From NCBI GenBank assembly GCA_019192545.1, contig JAHCMI010000024.1, positions 38,218 through 102,217 of the forward strand: DNA of 64,000 nucleotides, given 5' to 3'. Both the position numbers and the translations under genes were made by a program. The stretch comes from Rivularia sp. MS3 (lineage in GTDB: Bacteria > Cyanobacteriota > Cyanobacteriia > Cyanobacteriales > Nostocaceae). Numbering within the stretch: position 1 is the first letter of the stretch; the number at the start of each line of letters is the position of its first letter. Below the pieces are notes generated by a model, which was given only the letters and a program-made list of their open reading frames with translations, was not told the DNA's origin and made no database searches. Positions 8,330 to 18,634 of this stretch are shown here, piece by piece.

Positions 8330-10405
8330 TTAACTCTTTGCTTCTAACTGGTAACTTTTAACCGGTAGCTTGTCATTGTTAACCGCTTTACCGGCACTTA
8401 GTGCATAATTCATTGCCAAAAGTCGCAGCCACAATCCTGGAAAGCGAGATTCTAGCTTTGGCTGCATCTGAGGAATAATTTTTCCAAACCATTTACCAAA
8501 TACAGCACTGACTATACTGTGACGAGTAAAGTCGATATAGTTACCAACCCATCTTAATAAATCTTTAGCACCCGCAAGTTGCCAAATCCACAATAGCAAG
8601 GCGGGATTTTTCTTCGCTGCTTTTAATGCCAGTCGGTTAAAAGTTGATAAATTGAATCTATCCTTAATAAAATTATCCGCAACTTCTAAAGGTTCATCTG
8701 CTAATAACCCAAAGAAGTTATTCAGCATAGCGTTAATACGTTCGGGTGGTATAAATTTTCCCGTAGGAACCATCATACCTTTGGAAAACATCCAGGTTAC
8801 GGCAATGTTATTTTGGAAAGCACGGATTTGGTTTAAATCTTTGGCTGAAAGTAAATCGTGCTTGAGGGCAGTGTCTAGAAGTTGGGTTAATCTTTCTAGA
8901 TTTCGTACCAAGGAACCAAACCCCGTAAATACCAGTGGAGACTGGAGCGATGCTGCATCACCAATCGCTATTAAACGATTAAAAGCCACAGTGCGATCGC
9001 GACTTCCAACGCTGAAATGTCCGGGTATATAACCAAACGTGGGTTTTTTCCAGACTAGTTTATCCATATCGCAGCGGCGATATTCTGGCAAAATGGCGAA
9101 AAAGTCTTCGTACATCTCTAGTAAAGAGCCGGGATTCTCTGGGTTGACTTGGTGATAGTGAAATAAATAAATGGTTAATTCTTCGTTTTCACCTGGAAAT
9201 AATTCCCAAATTAACTGTCTTCCCCGCGAAATATCTCCATGACTGTTAAGAACATCACCATATTTGGAATCCCAAACTTCAGGTGCAAATCCGCTTTCAA
9301 CAACTGCTCCTACAGTCGGACATACGCTGTCAAAAGCGCGTTTTGGATTGAGTTGCCATGCAATCGGCGATGCCGTTCCCATTGCATCTACTAGCAATCT
9401 GCCGCTAACTTGCTTGCTTGTTTGCTCCCGCAATTCCTTAACTGTAAGAACAACTTGAGATGTATCAATATCAGCTTTTATAAACTCTGTTTCATCCCAA
9501 ATATCACCACCTGCGGCTCGCAGTTTCTCACCACACAAGGCAAGTAATTTTTCGGAATCTAAAGCTATATTTAAAACCGTTGGCGTATGTAGAATTGGAG
9601 CTTTCAGTTTGTTGGGAATATAGGCATCAAAAAACTTATTGAATCCATCTTTATACTCTCGGGCAATAATTGATTCCACTTCAGATGAAGTTAGTAAACC
9701 CAGATTTACCAAACTTTGAATTTCTAAACGGGAAATATTCCATTCCCGATTCATTTTTCCAAAAGGTAAACGCTCCACCAGCAAAACTTTATAGCCCAAT
9801 CTAGCCATCACTGCCGCATGAATAACTCCTAATGCGCCGCCGATATAAATTAGGTCGTAAGTGGGGAAGGAGGAAGAGAGTGGGAGAGGGGAAGAGTGGG
9901 AGAAGATAACTTGCTTGGGTTCCTGGGGATTCCTTACACCTTCACGCCAACGTTGTTCCCACCAATAAGCACGGTTTAAATCGTATTCCCCATTCGGCAT
10001 TTTTTGGAAATACTTAACCGTAAGAGGATAATAAGGAGCTAAAGCTTCAAAAATTGATTTTTTGGACAAATCAATAGTTGGTGGTGCGCTGTAATGGTGA
10101 GGAAAGCGATCGCGTATCTGATAAGTTAAATTTCGTAAAATTTGTGTCTCTTGAGGAAATCGATCGCTCCACCGAAACACCTTCAAATATGTTGTTCGCT
10201 GTACATTCCATACGAATACGGATAATTCGTTTGGTAGCTTTTCCGTAACATCGACAACAGCGGGTGTAGTATCAGACGACTTTAAGCGAATGCCATCAGA
10301 CGTTAATAATTTGTCATAAGTTCCCGGTTGAAATTTAGTTTGCAACCAGTTTCTTACTGCTGCTGTGTCTGGAGTTGGGATTTCTAAATAAAGAATTTCT
10401 TTCAT
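8330..10405 (-). CDS. cruA: CruA/CruP-type lycopene cyclase, FAD-dependent
   Basis: 691 residues from the ATG at 10405; a TTG seven codons upstream is possible. A roughly 160-residue N-terminal extension precedes a flavoprotein fold whose dinucleotide-binding strand reads YDLIYIGGALGVIHAAVMAR and ends in KVLLVER. Later segments such as GRLLVDAMGTASPIA, RLIAIGDAASLQSPLVFTG and GFGSLVRNLERL are those of the CruA/CruP lycopene cyclase family, which converts lycopene to beta- or gamma-carotene in green sulfur bacteria and many cyanobacteria. The length fits CruA better than the shorter CruP, but I cannot separate them with certainty. Just before the FAD-binding strand lies a Ser/Pro-rich insert (SHSSPLPLSSSFPT) encoded by C/T-rich repeat DNA at about 9862-9905. 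The divergent neighbour is a small conserved ORF. Confidence 0.8.
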   Translation of the reverse strand: MKEILYLEIPTPDTAAVRNWLQTKFQPGTYDKLLTSDGIRLKSSDTTPAVVDVTEKLPNELSVFVWNVQRTTYLKVFRWSDRFPQETQILRNLTYQIRDRFPHHYSAPPTIDLSKKSIFEALAPYYPLTVKYFQKMPNGEYDLNRAYWWEQRWREGVRNPQEPKQVIFSHSSPLPLSSSFPTYDLIYIGGALGVIHAAVMARLGYKVLLVERLPFGKMNREWNISRLEIQSLVNLGLLTSSEVESIIAREYKDGFNKFFDAYIPNKLKAPILHTPTVLNIALDSEKLLALCGEKLRAAGGDIWDETEFIKADIDTSQVVLTVKELREQTSKQVSGRLLVDAMGTASPIAWQLNPKRAFDSVCPTVGAVVESGFAPEVWDSKYGDVLNSHGDISRGRQLIWELFPGENEELTIYLFHYHQVNPENPGSLLEMYEDFFAILPEYRRCDMDKLVWKKPTFGYIPGHFSVGSRDRTVAFNRLIAIGDAASLQSPLVFTGFGSLVRNLERLTQLLDTALKHDLLSAKDLNQIRAFQNNIAVTWMFSKGMMVPTGKFIPPERINAMLNNFFGLLADEPLEVADNFIKDRFNLSTFNRLALKAAKKNPALLLWIWQLAGAKDLLRWVGNYIDFTRHSIVSAVFGKWFGKIIPQMQPKLESRFPGLWLRLLAMNYALSAGKAVNNDKLPVKSYQLEAKS

Positions 10406-10564
10406 TTTTGGTTGCAAATTCCCCAAAATCTACTCATTAAGACAGATTTAAGAAAGTCGTAAATCACGGTAAACTCCGCCCTATCAGTTGAATAAATATT
10501 CTGTAAAGAAAGTTTAAGAGTTCGCAAGTTTTTTTGTTCCTTTAATTATTCACACACACACGCC

Positions 10565-10795
10565 ATGAATTATCCCATCCCAGACAACCCTCAAGAAATT
10601 TTTGCTATGAAACAGCAACCGGTTGATGAGGAATTGGTAGCTGTAGCAATAGCAGGGGTAATAAAATTAGTCCGTTCTCAAGGTCAATCCTTAGAAGAAT
10701 TAACAAATCAAGTTTTAGCTGAAGATGCTGTACTTGACAAGCAACAACGCCGTTGGCTTAGTCAAGTCGTAGCCTCAGCTTGGGACAATATTTAA
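10565..10795 (+). CDS. small conserved hypothetical protein
   Basis: 76 residues, soluble, with two predicted helices (DEELVAVAIAGVIKLVRSQGQSLEEL and KQQRRWLSQVVASAWDNI written in parts). It is divergent from the lycopene cyclase gene with a 159-bp shared upstream region. Codon use and the Trp-containing C-terminus look like a real protein. It resembles small cyanobacterial hypotheticals of about 75 residues; no function can be given. Confidence 0.65.
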   Translation: MNYPIPDNPQEIFAMKQQPVDEELVAVAIAGVIKLVRSQGQSLEELTNQVLAEDAVLDKQQRRWLSQVVASAWDNI

Positions 10796-10983
10796 ACAAT
10801 TGGGCTTGGGGAATTGGGCATGGCGCATTGGATTTTAGATTTTATATTAAGAGCGATCGGTGAGGATTTAGGAGTTAGGAGCTATTAAGGTTAAAGGTCA
10901 AAGATCAAAGGTTAAGATTACCTTTATCTCACTGTTTCCCTATACCCAATGCCCAATGCCCAATGCCCATTAGCCATTACCCA
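10796..10983. repeat. CCCAATG / AGGTTAAAGGTC spacer repeats
   Basis: Holds 'ggttaaaggtcaaagatcaaaggttaagatt' and then 'cccaatgcccaatgcccaatgcccattagccattacccatt' at about 10937-10985, reaching the stop codon of citramalate synthase. These are Nostocales-type short tandem repeats. Confidence 0.7.
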
Positions 10984-12591
10984 TTACCTAACTTCAGCAT
11001 TCAACTGTGAGTGTAAAAGTAAACCGTATTCTAATCCTTCAGTCACCGCTTGATAAGAAGCTTCTAATATATTGTTGGAAACTCCTATTGTTGTCCAGCG
11101 CTGAATGCCGTTTCCTAATTCTACGATGGCGCGTGTAGTGGCTGACGTTCCGGTATGTCCGTTAAGAATCCTGACTTTATAATCTGTGAGTTCAAATGTC
11201 TGGATTTGGGGATAGAATTTGACTAATCCCTTGCGTAAAGCTGCATCTAATGCTGCAACTGGCCCGTTTCCTTCGGCTGCTTCCCAAATGTCTTCGTCAT
11301 TGACAGCGACTTTGACTGTTGCCAGGGCTTTTGTTGTTTCCAAGGCTTTTCCTAAATCGCAATGAATCTGAAAGCCTTTGACTTGGAAAAAAGCAGGGCG
11401 AGTTTGTAAAGCTTCGCGCATGAGTAATTCAAAACTAGCTTCTGCCGCCTCAAATTGATATCCCTGACTTTCTAATTCTTTAAGACGCTGCAATATTTCC
11501 CGCGTTGCCGGATGATTTTTATCAATTTCAATTCCAAATCCACGGGCTTTGATTAAAACGTTGCTGACTCCGGCTTGCTCGGAAATTACTATACGGCGAC
11601 AATTACCAATTTTCTCTGGCTCGATGTGTTCGTAAGTTAAAGGATTTCTTTGTACTGCTGAAACATGAATCCCTCCTTTATGAGCAAAAGCCGAACGTCC
11701 AACAAAAGGAGCATGTTCGTCAGGAGCAAGATTAACAACTTCACTCACAAACCGACTAGCTTGGGTAAGTTGATATAGCTGGTTAGAATCAATGCAGTTG
11801 TAGCCTAACTTTAACTGTAAATTCGGAATTAAGGAACAAAGATTGGCATTGCCGCAACGTTCGCCATAGCCATTAATTGTACCTTGTACCATTTGCACTC
11901 CCGCCATGACTCCAGAAACAGCATTAGCAACAGCCATATCCGAATCATTATGAGTATGAATTCCTAATTGAATATTTTTCGGGCAGTTTGCAATTACTTC
12001 GGTAACAATTTGGGAAACTTCGTGGGGTAAAGTGCCGCCATTTGTATCGCAGAGTACTAGCCATTGGGCACCAGCAGCGATCGCAGTTTTTAAAGTTTGT
12101 AAAGCATAATCGGGATTATTCTTGTACCCGTCAAACCAATGTTCTGCATCGTATATAACGCGACGATTTTGAGAGCGAAGATACTCTATAGTATCGCGAA
12201 TCATTTCCAAATTTTCTGCTAAACTTGTTTTCAGACCTTCGGTAACGTGTAAATCCCAGGACTTACCAAAAATAGTTACCCACAAAGTAGCGCTCGCAAG
12301 AATAGCTTGCAACATTGGTTCGGAACTTGCTGATTTGTTTGGTCGTCGAGTCGAGCAAAAGGGAACAATTTGTGCTTGTTTAAGTGGTTGTTCTCGCAGT
12401 TGCCAGAAAAGCTGCACGTCTTTGGGATTAGCTCCAGGCCATCCACCTTCGATGAAAGGAATTCCCAGTTCATCTAATCTCCTTGCGATACGTAATTTAT
12501 CTTCCAGCGAAACTGATAAGCCCTCACGCTGAGTTCCGTCTCGCAGCGTGGTGTCGTAGATCCAAAGTTGGTGTGAGGAATTTACGGTCAT
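10984..12591 (-). CDS. cimA: (R)-citramalate synthase
   Basis: 535 residues. The HMGL-like TIM barrel begins with IYDTTLRDGTQREG near residue 11, which carries the metal-binding Asp and catalytic Arg. LGIHTHNDSDMAVAN gives the metal His pair, and NGYGERCGNANL follows. The C-terminal third is a LeuA-type regulatory domain (TDYKVRILNGHTGTSATTRAIVELG). The length and the domain order match the CimA subfamily, which condenses pyruvate and acetyl-CoA to citramalate in the pyruvate route to isoleucine, rather than true LeuA. Feedback control by isoleucine is known for the family. ATG at 12591. The gene stands alone, with a 415-bp upstream region. Confidence 0.9.
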   Translation of the reverse strand: MTVNSSHQLWIYDTTLRDGTQREGLSVSLEDKLRIARRLDELGIPFIEGGWPGANPKDVQLFWQLREQPLKQAQIVPFCSTRRPNKSASSEPMLQAILASATLWVTIFGKSWDLHVTEGLKTSLAENLEMIRDTIEYLRSQNRRVIYDAEHWFDGYKNNPDYALQTLKTAIAAGAQWLVLCDTNGGTLPHEVSQIVTEVIANCPKNIQLGIHTHNDSDMAVANAVSGVMAGVQMVQGTINGYGERCGNANLCSLIPNLQLKLGYNCIDSNQLYQLTQASRFVSEVVNLAPDEHAPFVGRSAFAHKGGIHVSAVQRNPLTYEHIEPEKIGNCRRIVISEQAGVSNVLIKARGFGIEIDKNHPATREILQRLKELESQGYQFEAAEASFELLMREALQTRPAFFQVKGFQIHCDLGKALETTKALATVKVAVNDEDIWEAAEGNGPVAALDAALRKGLVKFYPQIQTFELTDYKVRILNGHTGTSATTRAIVELGNGIQRWTTIGVSNNILEASYQAVTEGLEYGLLLHSQLNAEVR

Positions 12592-13006
12592 AATTGTAGA
12601 GAGTAAAGCAATAACTACGAAAGCAATGTGTCAATATACAACAATAAAATGCTGGTTTGGTAACCTAGGATGCCTGTTTTTTTAGCTCAACCTAAGACAA
12701 TAATTTGTATGCAATCGCAATGCCGCAGTTTGTAAGTTAAAACTTAATTTTTTAGACATGCTGCTCTGATGGCATTGATTTTTATAACAGCAGTGAATAC
12801 AGTAATTAACAATTAACTGTTATTAATAACAGCAAGTCCGCAGGCTGCAATAGCTGTACAGTTCAAATCCAAGGTTGCTAAAACGGACAATTTTACTGGC
12901 TGAAAAATTTTTGACTCAAGTCAAAGGCTATATTGTTCGGCTTCGCAAAATTGGCAGTTTATAAAGTAAGAAAAAATACCCCAATTGATTAGGAGATAGA
13001 ACACAA
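12592..13006. other. 415 bp intergenic, divergent promoters of cimA and the next gene
   Basis: AT-rich sequence without a frame of note or tandem repeats. 'aggaga' (12990-12995) is the ribosome binding site of the next gene. No riboswitch or tRNA fold was recognised; a GTTCAAATCC at 12862 lacks the rest of a tRNA. Confidence 0.5.
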
Positions 13007-13393
13007 ATGGGTAGATGGACACCTTTAATTTTGATGGCTGGAGGCTTGGCAATTTTGCTAGGTACATTATTGGGCATCAATTTTCCTATGGATGGACGCA
13101 ACGCAGAAGTTCCCGCTAAAAGAAGAGAATCGCAAGTACTTCCAGCTAATATTAATGTTAATAGTACTGCGACTGGCGCTAATGGTTCTAGCAATGGCTC
13201 GTCTGCCGAACAAAATCGTCAAGGCAGCGTCGCTCAAAATAACGAAAACTCCAGAATAATCCAGAGTGCGCCTACAACAACCGCTCAAAGCAATACAACT
13301 ACCACTGATTCGACTTCTACAACACAACCCTTGGGTAGAAGCTCTCAAAGAAGCACATCTGGGCGCAAGGCACCAGTTCGCGCTTTATGGTAG
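13007..13393 (+). CDS. small single-pass membrane protein with Ser/Thr/Asn-rich tail
   Basis: 128 residues. An N-terminal hydrophobic segment (residues 4-24, LILMAGGLAILLGTLLGINF) is followed by a polar low-complexity region rich in Ser, Thr, Asn and Gln, ending in basic RKAPVRAL. The start is supported by AGGAGA about 11 bases upstream. The disordered tail would lie in the periplasm. No family was recognised. The Ser/Thr tail varies in most such proteins and could be a linker or a glycosylated stalk, which is speculation. Confidence 0.7.
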   Translation: MGRWTPLILMAGGLAILLGTLLGINFPMDGRNAEVPAKRRESQVLPANINVNSTATGANGSSNGSSAEQNRQGSVAQNNENSRIIQSAPTTTAQSNTTTTDSTSTTQPLGRSSQRSTSGRKAPVRALW

Positions 13394-13646
13394 AAAATAC
13401 CGCTCATCAGTTAGCAGCTACCAATAACTAGTTACGAGATATAGAAACTTGTTGGTAAAGCAAACATTAAGAACATTTCTGGGGGTTTGGACTTGAGGGG
13501 GTATTGATTTATTTCGTACTTTTTCTATCAAAAACCCAGTTTCCATATATCATCAAGAGCTTAAGATTTGCTTTACAAATAGTCTCTAAGTCACTAGTTA
13601 TTTGTTACTAGTTAGTAATAACTAACGACTAATAACCGGCTGACTA
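13394..13646. other. spacer upstream of thiO/thiG
   Basis: Holds ACTAGTTA/TAGTAATAACTAACGACTAATAACC-like short repeats at 13590-13640. I looked for a TPP riboswitch (CTGAGA core) and found none. Confidence 0.5.
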
Positions 13647-15656
13647 ATGACTAGTGACATTTTAATTATTGGTGGCGGTGTTATCGGCTTAGCGACAGCC
13701 ATTGAACTGAAACTACGCGGTGCAAAAGTCACCGCGATAAGCCGAAATAGAAAAGCAGCAGCAGCAACAGCCGCAGCTGGAATGCTAGCACCTTGTGCCG
13801 AACGTATTGCCGATACAGCTATGCTGCAATTGTGCAATCGTTCTTTATGTTTATATCCAGATTGGACGAGAAAACTAGAAGAAATTACAGGTTTAGATAC
13901 TGGTTATTGGGCTTGTGGTATTTTAGCTCCAGTTTATGAGGTACCACCAGGCTCCCCCACTCTCCCTCTCTCCCCCTCTTCTGCAACTTGGTTGGATAAA
14001 CAAACAATTCATCAATACCAGCCCGGATTAAGTCAAGAAGTAGTCGGTGGTTGGTGGTACCCTGAAGATGGTCAGGTTGATAACAAAGCTTTATTTCAAA
14101 CTCTTTTAAACGCTGCCCAAAATCTTGGTGTTGAAATTCAAGAAGGAATTACAGTAAAAGGAATTATTCAACAGCAAGGACAGGTTAAAGGTTTACAAAC
14201 CAATGCTGGCAGACTTTGCGCTTCTAAATACGTGCTAGCAACGGGTGCTTGGTGTAATGAATTATTACCTTTACCAGTACGTCCGCTCAAAGGTCAAATG
14301 TTGAGTGTCAAAGTGCCATTTTCTACCCCAGAATTACCTTTGAGTCGGGTACTGTACGGAGATAATATTTATATCGTACCCAGACGGGATGGAAGAATAA
14401 TAATTGGCGCTACTTGCGAAGATGTTGGTTTTACTTTGGGAAATACGCCTGTAGGCATTCAAAGTTTGCTGCAAGCAGCTATTAAACTATATCCGCAACT
14501 GCAAAATTATCCTATCGAAGAATTTTGGTGGGGATTTCGTCCGACTACTCCCGACGAATTACCCATTCTTGGCAATAGCTGGTGTGAAAACTTAATATTT
14601 GCTACCGGTCATCATCGAAATGGTATTCTGCTAACACCGATAACCGCAAAATTAATTGCCGATATAGTTTTAGAAGAAAAATCAGAAAAATCGGATTCAA
14701 TGCTGGCTAACTTTCATTATTCACGCTTCCATAATTCAACTTCTACATCTACCGCTATGCCGACTTCTGACGTTAATTTTTCCAACGGTAATATCTCTTC
14801 AGTATCTTTGCAAACAGACGAGCCAGTTAAGTTGGCAAATGAAGATTTAATTCAAAATGCAATTCAAGACTCCAAACTAATCATAGCCGGTAAAGAATTT
14901 ACATCGCGGTTGATGACTGGTACGGGTAAATATAGAAATATTGCCGAAATGCAGCAAAGTATAGAAAAGAGTGAATGTCAAATAGTTACAGTTGCAGTAC
15001 GCAGAGTTCAAACCAATGCTCCCGGACATGAAGGTTTAGCAGAAGCATTAAACTGGAATAAAATTTGGATGCTGCCCAACACAGCAGGGTGTAAAACCGC
15101 AGAAGAAGCAATTCGCGTTGCTCGTTTGGGAAGAGAAATGGCGAAAATTCTCGGACAAGAAGATAACAACTTTGTCAAGTTAGAAGTAATTCCCGACGCA
15201 AAATATTTACTTCCCGATCCAATCGGCACCCTACAAGCCGCAGAACAACTGGTAAAAGAAGGTTTCGCCGTATTACCCTATATCAACGCCGATCCAATGT
15301 TAGCCAAGCGTTTAGAAGAAGTCGGTTGTGCAACGGTAATGCCTTTAGCAGCACCAATTGGTTCCGGGCAAGGATTGCAGACTACTGCCAATATTAAGAT
15401 TATTATCGAAAACGCCAACATTCCAGTAGTAGTAGACGCTGGTATTGGTGCCCCATCCGAAGCCGCCCAAGCAATGGAAATGGGAGCAGACGCTTTGTTA
15501 ATTAACAGCGCGATCGCCTTGGCAAACAACCCACCAGCAATGGCAAGAGCCATGAACATGGCAGCAGTAGCCGGACGTTTGGCATACCTAGCTGGAAGAA
15601 TGCCCATGAAGGATTATGCCAGCGCTTCCTCTCCTTTGACGGGAACGGTGAATTAG
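13647..15656 (+). CDS. thiO/thiG: bifunctional glycine oxidase / thiazole synthase (ThiO-ThiG fusion)
   Basis: 669 residues. Residues 1-345 are ThiO, a DAO-type flavoprotein: [17 protein letters not shown] at the N-terminus binds FAD, and [16 protein letters not shown] closes the domain. It oxidises glycine to dehydroglycine. A Ser/Thr-rich linker of about 50 residues leads to ThiG (about 398-660), with [27 protein letters not shown] (the Schiff-base lysine region) and [10 protein letters not shown] and [11 protein letters not shown] for phosphate binding. ThiG makes the thiazole phosphate of thiamine. Fusion of the two is common in cyanobacteria. Within ThiO, residues about 102-112 ([11 protein letters not shown]) are encoded by C/T-rich repeat DNA at 13951-13983, an apparent insertion in a loop. 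Confidence 0.93.
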   Translation: MTSDILIIGGGVIGLATAIELKLRGAKVTAISRNRKAAAATAAAGMLAPCAERIADTAMLQLCNRSLCLYPDWTRKLEEITGLDTGYWACGILAPVYEVPPGSPTLPLSPSSATWLDKQTIHQYQPGLSQEVVGGWWYPEDGQVDNKALFQTLLNAAQNLGVEIQEGITVKGIIQQQGQVKGLQTNAGRLCASKYVLATGAWCNELLPLPVRPLKGQMLSVKVPFSTPELPLSRVLYGDNIYIVPRRDGRIIIGATCEDVGFTLGNTPVGIQSLLQAAIKLYPQLQNYPIEEFWWGFRPTTPDELPILGNSWCENLIFATGHHRNGILLTPITAKLIADIVLEEKSEKSDSMLANFHYSRFHNSTSTSTAMPTSDVNFSNGNISSVSLQTDEPVKLANEDLIQNAIQDSKLIIAGKEFTSRLMTGTGKYRNIAEMQQSIEKSECQIVTVAVRRVQTNAPGHEGLAEALNWNKIWMLPNTAGCKTAEEAIRVARLGREMAKILGQEDNNFVKLEVIPDAKYLLPDPIGTLQAAEQLVKEGFAVLPYINADPMLAKRLEEVGCATVMPLAAPIGSGQGLQTTANIKIIIENANIPVVVDAGIGAPSEAAQAMEMGADALLINSAIALANNPPAMARAMNMAAVAGRLAYLAGRMPMKDYASASSPLTGTVN

Positions 15657-15925
15657 GGAGTGAGGGAGTGAGAGAGTGAGGGAGTGAAGGAGTGAGGGAG
15701 GAAGAAAATAAAAAATCATCATCTTATCCCATTATCCCGTCACCCCCCATCACCCCATCATCCCATCACCCCATTATTCTTTACTCGCTGCTTGCTATTG
15801 GCGACTCCTAACTATGCCCCATGCCCAATGCCCAATCCCCAATTCCCACTTCTATATCTTTAGGAAGAGAGCGCTTACACAGTTCATGTAAAATAATACG
15901 AAGAGAATAACAAGGATTTTAAATT
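15657..15925. repeat. GGAGTGA and CCCCATCA short tandem repeats
   Basis: From the thiG stop codon onward there are seven degenerate copies of GTGAGGGA (15655-15705), then CCCCATCA/CCCATTAT repeats (15727-15778), then ATGCCCAATGCCC (15818-15845). All are simple repeats. The promoter of psb34 should lie in 15850-15920. Confidence 0.75.
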
Positions 15926-16105
15926 ATGCCCTATACCACAGAAGAAGGCGGTCGTTTAAATAATTTCGCTCGCGAACCAAAGGTTTACAAGGCTGAGCCT
16001 CCCAATAAAAAACAACAAATTACTTATATTGTGTTGGGAGTTGCTGCTGCTGCATTGCTTGGCGGCGTATTTTTTGTTGCCTTCTCAGTGTCTAATGCTG
16101 CTTAA
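15926..16105 (+). CDS. psb34: Psb34 (ssl1498-family light-harvesting-like protein)
   Basis: A 59-residue single-pass thylakoid protein. The N-terminus MPYTTEEGGRLNNFAREP, then VYKAEPP, is the signature of the ssl1498 family; a membrane segment spans residues 33-55 (ITYIVLGVAAAALLGGVFF). Psb34 binds to CP47 during photosystem II assembly, at the site used by high-light-inducible proteins; the N-terminal arm contacts the CP47 surface. The start is the only ATG, with AAGGAT about 10 bases upstream. It is followed by a terminator-like hairpin, so it is probably monocistronic. Confidence 0.88.
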   Translation: MPYTTEEGGRLNNFAREPKVYKAEPPNKKQQITYIVLGVAAAALLGGVFFVAFSVSNAA

Positions 16106-16144
16106 CAAAAGATAAAAATAAAAAATTATTTACTTTTGGTATAA

Positions 16145-16182
16145 CAGGTTCCATTTTTTTAGGGAGCCTGGTTTTTTATTTG
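16145..16182 (+). terminator. rho-independent terminator of psb34
   Basis: AACAGGTTCC, a T-rich loop, GGGAGCCTGGTT and then TTTTTATTT. The stem has a few mismatches, but the U-tract and the position 40 bp past the psb34 stop support the call. Confidence 0.7.
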
Positions 16183-16365
16183 TTAGAATGCATCAGTTGG
16201 AAAGTATAAAATAAAACTTTTTCCTCCGTAAAACCTGAAAGAGCGGATTTTTCCTGAACAATGCAATAAATACTTGAAAACCGTAGTCATAGTCACAACT
16301 AAGGTTGCTGCTTATATATGCCCATTTTTGGGAAGTAAACTGCATTTGGCTGATGATGAGCCGCT

Positions 16366-18609
16366 ATGAGCTTAAAGGACACTGTAAACTCTAATAATTC
16401 TGGTTGGAACCGGCAAGTTTATCACCGCTTGAAACTTGCTTTAGGTCTAAACTTGCGAAGACAAATTTTCATAGCGGTATGTGACGATTTAAACTTGAGA
16501 AATCAAGTGGCGGCTCGTTTGCATTCAACTTTGGCATATCCTGTAGGGCAGGTTTTGTATCAACCAATTGATACCCAATCTGAAGCTAGTACTCCAGCTT
16601 ATCCCAGATTAGTCACTTTAAGGTTGAATTTAAACGACCCAAATCCCATAGCGCAAATTAATCAATGGTTATCAAATTATCCACCGCCGATTGTAGGTGG
16701 TTCTAAAGATGTACCGGGGAAGGCTTTACCGATTCCGTCATTTCAAATGGTGGGTACGGAACAGCTAACTAGACAACCTGTAGCCATACAGCGTTTATTT
16801 TTACATTACCTGCGTTTAACAGAACAGCAGCACTCAAGTCAAACAGACAGCAAATTTTTAGAATCAAGTTTATTATTATGGGTTCCACGCCCGTGGTTAC
16901 GGGCAATTCAACAGTCGGCTCCTCAATTTTGGCGTTGTCGAACTGGTGTATTTTTGTTTGCTGGAGAACCAACTCCAACAAGTCCAAATAGAAGTACACC
17001 ACGTCGTTTTTCCGTTCAGAGAAGCTTAGATTTAGACTCTGTGGAAGAGCCGTTGATTAACGAAGAATTGACAACTCCTCCTAGTAATTTCAATTTTGAG
17101 GATGATTTAGATTTTCCACCGTCTCAAACATCCCAAACGTCAGAAAATATCCTAGAGCAATCGGTAGAATCTTTTGTCGAAAAAGAAAAAAATCCGCTCT
17201 CAGAATTAGAAATATTTACTCCTGGAATGCAGCAGGAGGAACAAGGCGAATCTACTACTAAAGATAATTCGAGCAATATTGTTCCTTCAGCCTCGGATTT
17301 ACCCCATATTAGTAAAGAGTTAACCGAGCTAATTCTGACAACTATCAGCACTACGATAGTTGATAATCCAGAGGAAAATTCTCAAGTACAGCAAATCTTG
17401 CGAGAAATTGAGGATTTACATTCGCAACAAGCTGACGAAAAAGAAATTGGTGTTGCTTATTATCGCTTAGGAAATATATATCGCATCCGCATCGAACAAG
17501 GGCAATCAACTCTAGAAAACTTAATGGTGGCAATTCTGGCATATCAGGAATCAATTGCTTATGATGATTCTTCTGAGGTTGTTCCAGATGTATTGAATGA
17601 TTTGGGTACGCTGTATTGGATGCTTTACCGTACACCACCTAATTCTCAGGAAGGGCCATCTTATATCGAGCAAGGTATCGAGTTTTACGAATTAGCGTTG
17701 AAGTTAATTTCACCAGAAAGCCATTCGGAAACTTATGCTAGAGTCCAGAACAACTTAGGTACGGCTTATGGCGATTTAGCTCGTTTTAATAATCCAGACC
17801 AAAACTGGCAAAATGCAGTCACGGCGTATACCGAGGCTCTACGTTTTCGTACTGCCGAAATGGAACCATTAAAATATGCAGCCTGCCAAAATAATTTAGG
17901 TACTGCTTACTGGCATTTAGCGCAATATAATCAGCCCGTAATTAATTTAAAGCAAGCAATAGTAGCTTACGAACATGCAGTAGTTTACTATAATTCCGAG
18001 CAAGAACCGTTGAAATACGGCATGATTCAAAATAATATCGGTACAGCTTACTGGAACCTTGCCCAATACGATAGAGAAGTAGAATATTTGCAATTGGCTA
18101 TTAATGCTTATACCGAAGCCTTAAAATATCGTACTCCAGCCAACGTTCCTACAGCTTGTGCTGCAACGCAAAATAATTTAGGTACAGCTTATTGGCATTT
18201 AGCAAATCAACCTGATACGGATAAAGACGAAAGATTAAACTATTTAAAAATGTCTATTGAGGCTTATGATGAAGCCTTAGCTTTAGCTCATTCCCTAAAA
18301 GGTGTATCTCTAAGCTTTGACTTGTTTGCAACTCATAATAACTTAGGTTTAGCCAACTATCAGATAGCAACAGATAAATTTTTCACAGAAGATAAAAAAA
18401 TTCGTTCCCAATATTTAGAAAAAGCATTAGATAATCATTTACAAGCCTTAACAGGAATGAACCAAGAATCAGAAACTCATCAAAGCACGATTGGTTACAT
18501 AGTAAAAACAATTCGCGGCTTCCATGATGAATTAGGAATTCAAGGACAAAATGTAGCTTTATCTAAAGTTCCAGGGCAATTGTTACCGGAAATTTTACCA
18601 AAACTATGA
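16366..18609 (+). CDS. TPR-repeat protein with a cyanobacterial N-terminal domain
   Basis: 747 residues. Residues 1-195 form a folded domain (RRQIFIAVCDDLNLRNQVAARL, LLLWVPRPWLRAIQQSAPQFW in parts) that resembles the strand-helix pattern of nucleotide-binding proteins but has no P-loop. An acidic Ser/Pro-rich linker (200-320) leads to a TPR array from about 350 to 680; several units share QNNLGTAYWHLAQY-like cores spaced about 48 residues apart. The protein has no signal peptide and is probably a cytoplasmic scaffold. It is followed by a long repeat island. Specific partner unknown. Confidence 0.8.
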   Translation: MSLKDTVNSNNSGWNRQVYHRLKLALGLNLRRQIFIAVCDDLNLRNQVAARLHSTLAYPVGQVLYQPIDTQSEASTPAYPRLVTLRLNLNDPNPIAQINQWLSNYPPPIVGGSKDVPGKALPIPSFQMVGTEQLTRQPVAIQRLFLHYLRLTEQQHSSQTDSKFLESSLLLWVPRPWLRAIQQSAPQFWRCRTGVFLFAGEPTPTSPNRSTPRRFSVQRSLDLDSVEEPLINEELTTPPSNFNFEDDLDFPPSQTSQTSENILEQSVESFVEKEKNPLSELEIFTPGMQQEEQGESTTKDNSSNIVPSASDLPHISKELTELILTTISTTIVDNPEENSQVQQILREIEDLHSQQADEKEIGVAYYRLGNIYRIRIEQGQSTLENLMVAILAYQESIAYDDSSEVVPDVLNDLGTLYWMLYRTPPNSQEGPSYIEQGIEFYELALKLISPESHSETYARVQNNLGTAYGDLARFNNPDQNWQNAVTAYTEALRFRTAEMEPLKYAACQNNLGTAYWHLAQYNQPVINLKQAIVAYEHAVVYYNSEQEPLKYGMIQNNIGTAYWNLAQYDREVEYLQLAINAYTEALKYRTPANVPTACAATQNNLGTAYWHLANQPDTDKDERLNYLKMSIEAYDEALALAHSLKGVSLSFDLFATHNNLGLANYQIATDKFFTEDKKIRSQYLEKALDNHLQALTGMNQESETHQSTIGYIVKTIRGFHDELGIQGQNVALSKVPGQLLPEILPKL

Positions 18610-18634
18610 CAGCGTACAGTGAACAGTGGTAGTG

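Noticed and set aside
12855..12880. tRNA T-loop-like GTTCAAATCC
   Set aside because: No acceptor stem or anticodon arm can be drawn around it; the similar GTTCAAATCT at 1974 fails in the same way.
13394..13646. TPP riboswitch before thiO/thiG
   Set aside because: The conserved CTGAGA and downstream core are absent; the region is spacer repeats.
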